Positions 61,109-64,000 of a stretch of 64,000 nucleotides of DNA are shown here, one piece after another. The DNA is from Bryum argenteum (Eukaryota; Streptophyta; Bryopsida; Bryales; Bryaceae). Position 1 is the first letter of the stretch. Each line of letters starts with the position of its first letter. The translations under genes and the position numbers were made by a program. Where the stretch lies: NCBI GenBank assembly GCA_037043015.1, contig CM073322.1:29186864-29250863 (forward strand). Reading direction: 5' to 3'. The notes under the pieces were generated by a model. The model worked only from the letters and a program-made list of their open reading frames with translations. It searched no databases and had not been told where the DNA came from.

Positions 61109-64000
61109 TCATGCATCCTCGTTTAAACGGTGATTGACGTCATTGGAGCTGTCTAATGGCATGTACTGCGCCATTATTGCTCTAATCTCCGAGTCCATGT
61201 ATGACTGTCCCAACATACCATCCAAATAGTCCAGTCAATCGAACAAGTTCAAGGAGACATGATTGATTTCAAATGTATTGCATGGTCAGAGAAGAACCAT
61301 CCATGGCGTAAGATTTGTCAAGGAGTTGATAGGGAAAGAGTTCAAACCCGAAGCCTGTACTTGTAGAGGACATAGCCACCTGCTGCAAGTGTAGCGACTC
61401 CAATCAACACAATTAGAAACACAGTCCACCCAATCTTTGACTGTTGACTCTTCTTACCTGTCAAGTATCAAATTTATCAGTACAGATCTTACAGCTGCTC
61501 ATTTATCGCAGCAAGCAAAAGTTTTGTGACAATCATCGACAGCCTGTATGGAATGCAAAACAAATAACGTACTGATGCAGGTGTCATGCTCATGGATATA
61601 CAGCATCTCGTTTGAACATTCGCAGTTATAGCCACCCCACTTGTTGGTACACACGCAGTCTGGACACTGACATTTGATTTTCTCCTTACACTCGTCAATA
61701 TCTGCACAGACGACCATAATATGGTAATCAGGTCGCAACTCGTTCTTATGCCAGGAGAAGGCAGATAGATACGCCCAATCTGGACTGTGTAACATTTGTT
61801 CTCAAATGATTGAACTAAGCAGATTCGAAGACGGGATCAAATATGAGTTACAGATGCAAAATGAAACGAGGAGGTAACAATGGAAAAGAACATTCAATAA
61901 AGTGTTAAAAAGGACAACTATCTCCAGAGACCAGTGTGATTTAAGCACTGAATACAAAACTGGATCATGTGCTGAAACCTAGCTTATTCTAATGACATGA
62001 GGATACAGGAACCCCAGACAGTAAATAAACGATTATCACATACCAACGCATTCCTTGATACCATCCCCTCGGAATCCTTGAGGGCACTGACACCCTTTGC
62101 TTTGGAAGTCCTGTATGAGGCAATCACAACACCCGCGCTTGACCATCAAATACTACGTTACACAGGAAAGTACCAAAGCTAGCTTATCATTGACTGAGCA
62201 GCCAACCAGCATCGAGGTGCAATTCTACTTCTCTCAGGTGGCAAATTTAATCATAACATTTGCATGAGAAGCACCTGACAAGCTGAAAAGAATACATCAT
62301 ATCTCCCTTCCTCCCAGCACTCAGCATTGTTGATCTTGCATCGCCCGACACCAGTAGCTGCAAAGAAACAAACAGCATTAGCTTGATTTAAATTGAGTGC
62401 GAATCGTAATGAAGAACAGTACTGTGAATGATAGTCACCCGTGTCAATGAACTTGTGCTAAACCTGCCTTTCTCGTTATAAAAGAATCACATAGCAATCG
62501 TTCCTAATGTGCTAAGTGGAGTGGAAGCTTGTGTATTTAGATGTTATGTATTCTCAATCGAGCTTTCTGCTTCAAAGCCAAAGTGATGCGTTTGGTATAA
62601 TGCCCTAGATATTGACGAATAGTGCATCCAAATTAAGCGCAACAGAGATCTTTTCTGCTAACTTGACTTTTGAGAGCACTGATTCGTATGTTAATCCTTC
62701 TGAAAAATCAAAAATTAGAAATGATGGAGAATTCTTTTACATTGACAAACTTCTATAAGGTAACACTGATCTTAGAAGGTGATGGGATCTAAATCTAACG
62801 AGAGTAACAAATACGTCTAAGAGTTGAGTGTCAAACACCTTCACACGAGGTGTAACCATCACCCTGAAACAGCACACCCTTTACCACAGGACATTGACAA
62901 ACTCTTCCCCGAAATGTGTCCTGCAGGATAACAAGATAAACCCAAGTAGTCCTGCTCAGAAGTAAACTCTGACTGACCCTTCTAATCCAAGAAAGATTGA
63001 AGTACAGAACTGTTCAAGTTACCGTCTTGCGGTTGTTCGCAACATATTTAACTTCCTTTGCCAAAATTATAAGAAGGTCAAACATCAATGCTGATTCGAG
63101 AACGTACTTTACAGGCGGTGATATTTACAGCCTGAATTCCCCAACATCCACCATTGTTCTCTAGACACTCGTTGGTCTGCACACCTGATCACCCAACACC
63201 AATGCCATAAAGTAAAGTCCGTATCTTGGGATATCGTTCCACACTTTGGCCTTTGCCACACCATCGGCAGGCCGCCCCTGCCTGCTGCCGCTGCAGCGAT
63301 TATCGTCTTTTCCCCTGAATTTTCTCCACTGCCGGTCGACTTCCAGGCACTAGTGCCTGGTAGTTTTCAAGTGCCTCCCATGTGCCATGTCATTGCCATG
63401 TAGATCCCAAAGCAACAACCAAAGCAAACCCAAAGCTAAAAAGTTGCTCCATGTCACTCTTGCCACTCTCCCTTCTTCCTCTCATGTGGCAACCACTTCC
63501 TCATTAGAACCAATACGAAACTTCCATCTCACTGCCTTTCCTCCCATGTGGTATGGCCCTAACATGTGATGTGTTTTTTATAGTGATTATCTGACGTGCG
63601 AAGTGATCCAGATTGACATCACCAGCAAAAAAGGTAGTCTTTTCCACTCGGGAGCTTCCGTTGCCGGGACTCGAACCCGGGTCGCTCGGGTGAGAGCCGA
63701 GTATCCTAACCATCTAGACTACAACGGAGATGAGAGCAGGCATCAGAAGGAATCCAGATGCGCCCCCACCAGATGCCGACCCGTGAGCTTGAGCAGCTTA
63801 TGATTAAGCACAGAGAGATTCCCATTTTTTCATTGGGTACGTAGGGCAAAATTGAAAGAGACTGACAAGAGATTTGCTAGAAAGGAATAACCCCAAGTGT
63901 GAGGGATGCTCTTACCTTCACTTAAACAAACTGGTGGATCTGTGGTTTCTTGAAATCCAGAGCAAATTGCCTTCATCACTGCTCCCTTATCAAGCTTACC
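61109..64000 (-). CDS. VSR: Vacuolar sorting receptor, C-terminal part (5' end beyond window)
   Basis: VSRs are type I membrane proteins that carry soluble cargo from Golgi/TGN to the vacuole. Eight exons are seen: 64000-63916 (partial), 63184-63108, 62920-62839, 62357-62275, 62110-62044, 61701-61573, 61457-61348, 61204-61109. All are GT-AG and frame-consistent. They encode [18 protein letters not shown] at the end of the PA/central domain, then three EGF-like segments: [12 protein letters not shown] to [30 protein letters not shown] to [16 protein letters not shown]; and the Ca-binding type [16 protein letters not shown] to [10 protein letters not shown]. The single membrane span is [19 protein letters not shown]. 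The tail [20 protein letters not shown] carries the YMPL adaptor-binding motif. A tRNA gene lies in the intron 63185-63915. The N-terminal PA domain is outside the window. Confidence 0.95.
63657..63728 (-). tRNA. trnE-CUC: tRNA-Glu (CTC)
   Basis: On the minus strand, a 72-nt cloverleaf starts TCCGTTG and ends CAACGGA, a perfect 7-bp acceptor stem. The D arm has TGGTTAGGAT. The anticodon stem CTCGG/CCGAG encloses the loop CTCTCAC with anticodon CTC (63692-63694). The T arm is ACCCGGGTTCGAACCCGG with a standard B box GGTTCGAAC. The 3' CCA is not encoded, as in nuclear tRNAs. It has no intron. A TTTT tract for Pol III termination lies shortly downstream (63639-63642 in plus coordinates). It is nested, in the same orientation, in an intron of the vacuolar sorting receptor gene. 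Confidence 0.97.

Overview
This window is nuclear DNA of a land plant. It holds a pectin methylesterase, a plant-type subtilase, a vacuolar sorting receptor with the YMPL cytoplasmic motif, and a DA2-type RING ligase. Introns are short (about 50-500 bp, GT-AG), and TTTAGGG-type (telo-box) motifs sit near the 5' ends of housekeeping genes. A non-seed plant such as a bryophyte or lycophyte seems likely from the compact introns and the F-box/kelch relic style, but the species cannot be fixed from sequence alone. The intergenic DNA is AT-rich, repeat-laden and almost gene-free.

Layout: 3' end of a pectin methylesterase (45-873, +); a silent gap to 4.3 kb; SmB spliceosomal protein (4329-5216, -); a decayed ubinuclein/HPC2-like gene (about 6914-7905, -); a decayed F-box/kelch gene (about 8763-9890, -); a complete 12-exon midasin (MDN1) gene (10849-30190, -) that joins in frame to 5707 residues, with a telomere-like minisatellite in intron 1; repeats with a nested TIR element (30.5-33.2 kb); a complete 9-exon alanine:glyoxylate aminotransferase 2 (33274-36095, +); a foldback element and AT-rich DNA; a two-exon subtilase (40191-42571, +); a His-rich low-complexity protein (43702-44328, -); a long repeat region with a Stowaway-like MITE (50455-50560); an 8-exon DA2/SIP5-like RING E3 ligase (51246-54323, -); another repeat region with a CACTA-like terminus; and the 3' two-thirds of a vacuolar sorting receptor (61109 to beyond 64000, -) with a tRNA-Glu(CTC) gene inside one intron.

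The genes do not form a pathway. They are ordinary dispersed plant housekeeping and cell-wall or secretory genes: ribosome assembly (MDN1), splicing (SmB), photorespiratory or pyrimidine-linked amino transfer (AGT2), ubiquitin signalling (DA2-like), vacuolar sorting (VSR), and cell-wall or apoplast enzymes (PME, subtilase). I saw no convincing novel multi-gene system. The most interesting items are the telomere-like minisatellite in MDN1, a stop codon of SmB that coincides with a consensus splice donor, the intronic tRNA, the ubinuclein relic with a Lys-Pro tail, and a TIR repeat family with one element nested inside another copy. All exon borders are read from splice consensus, reading frame and recalled family resemblance; no alignment or transcript evidence was available.
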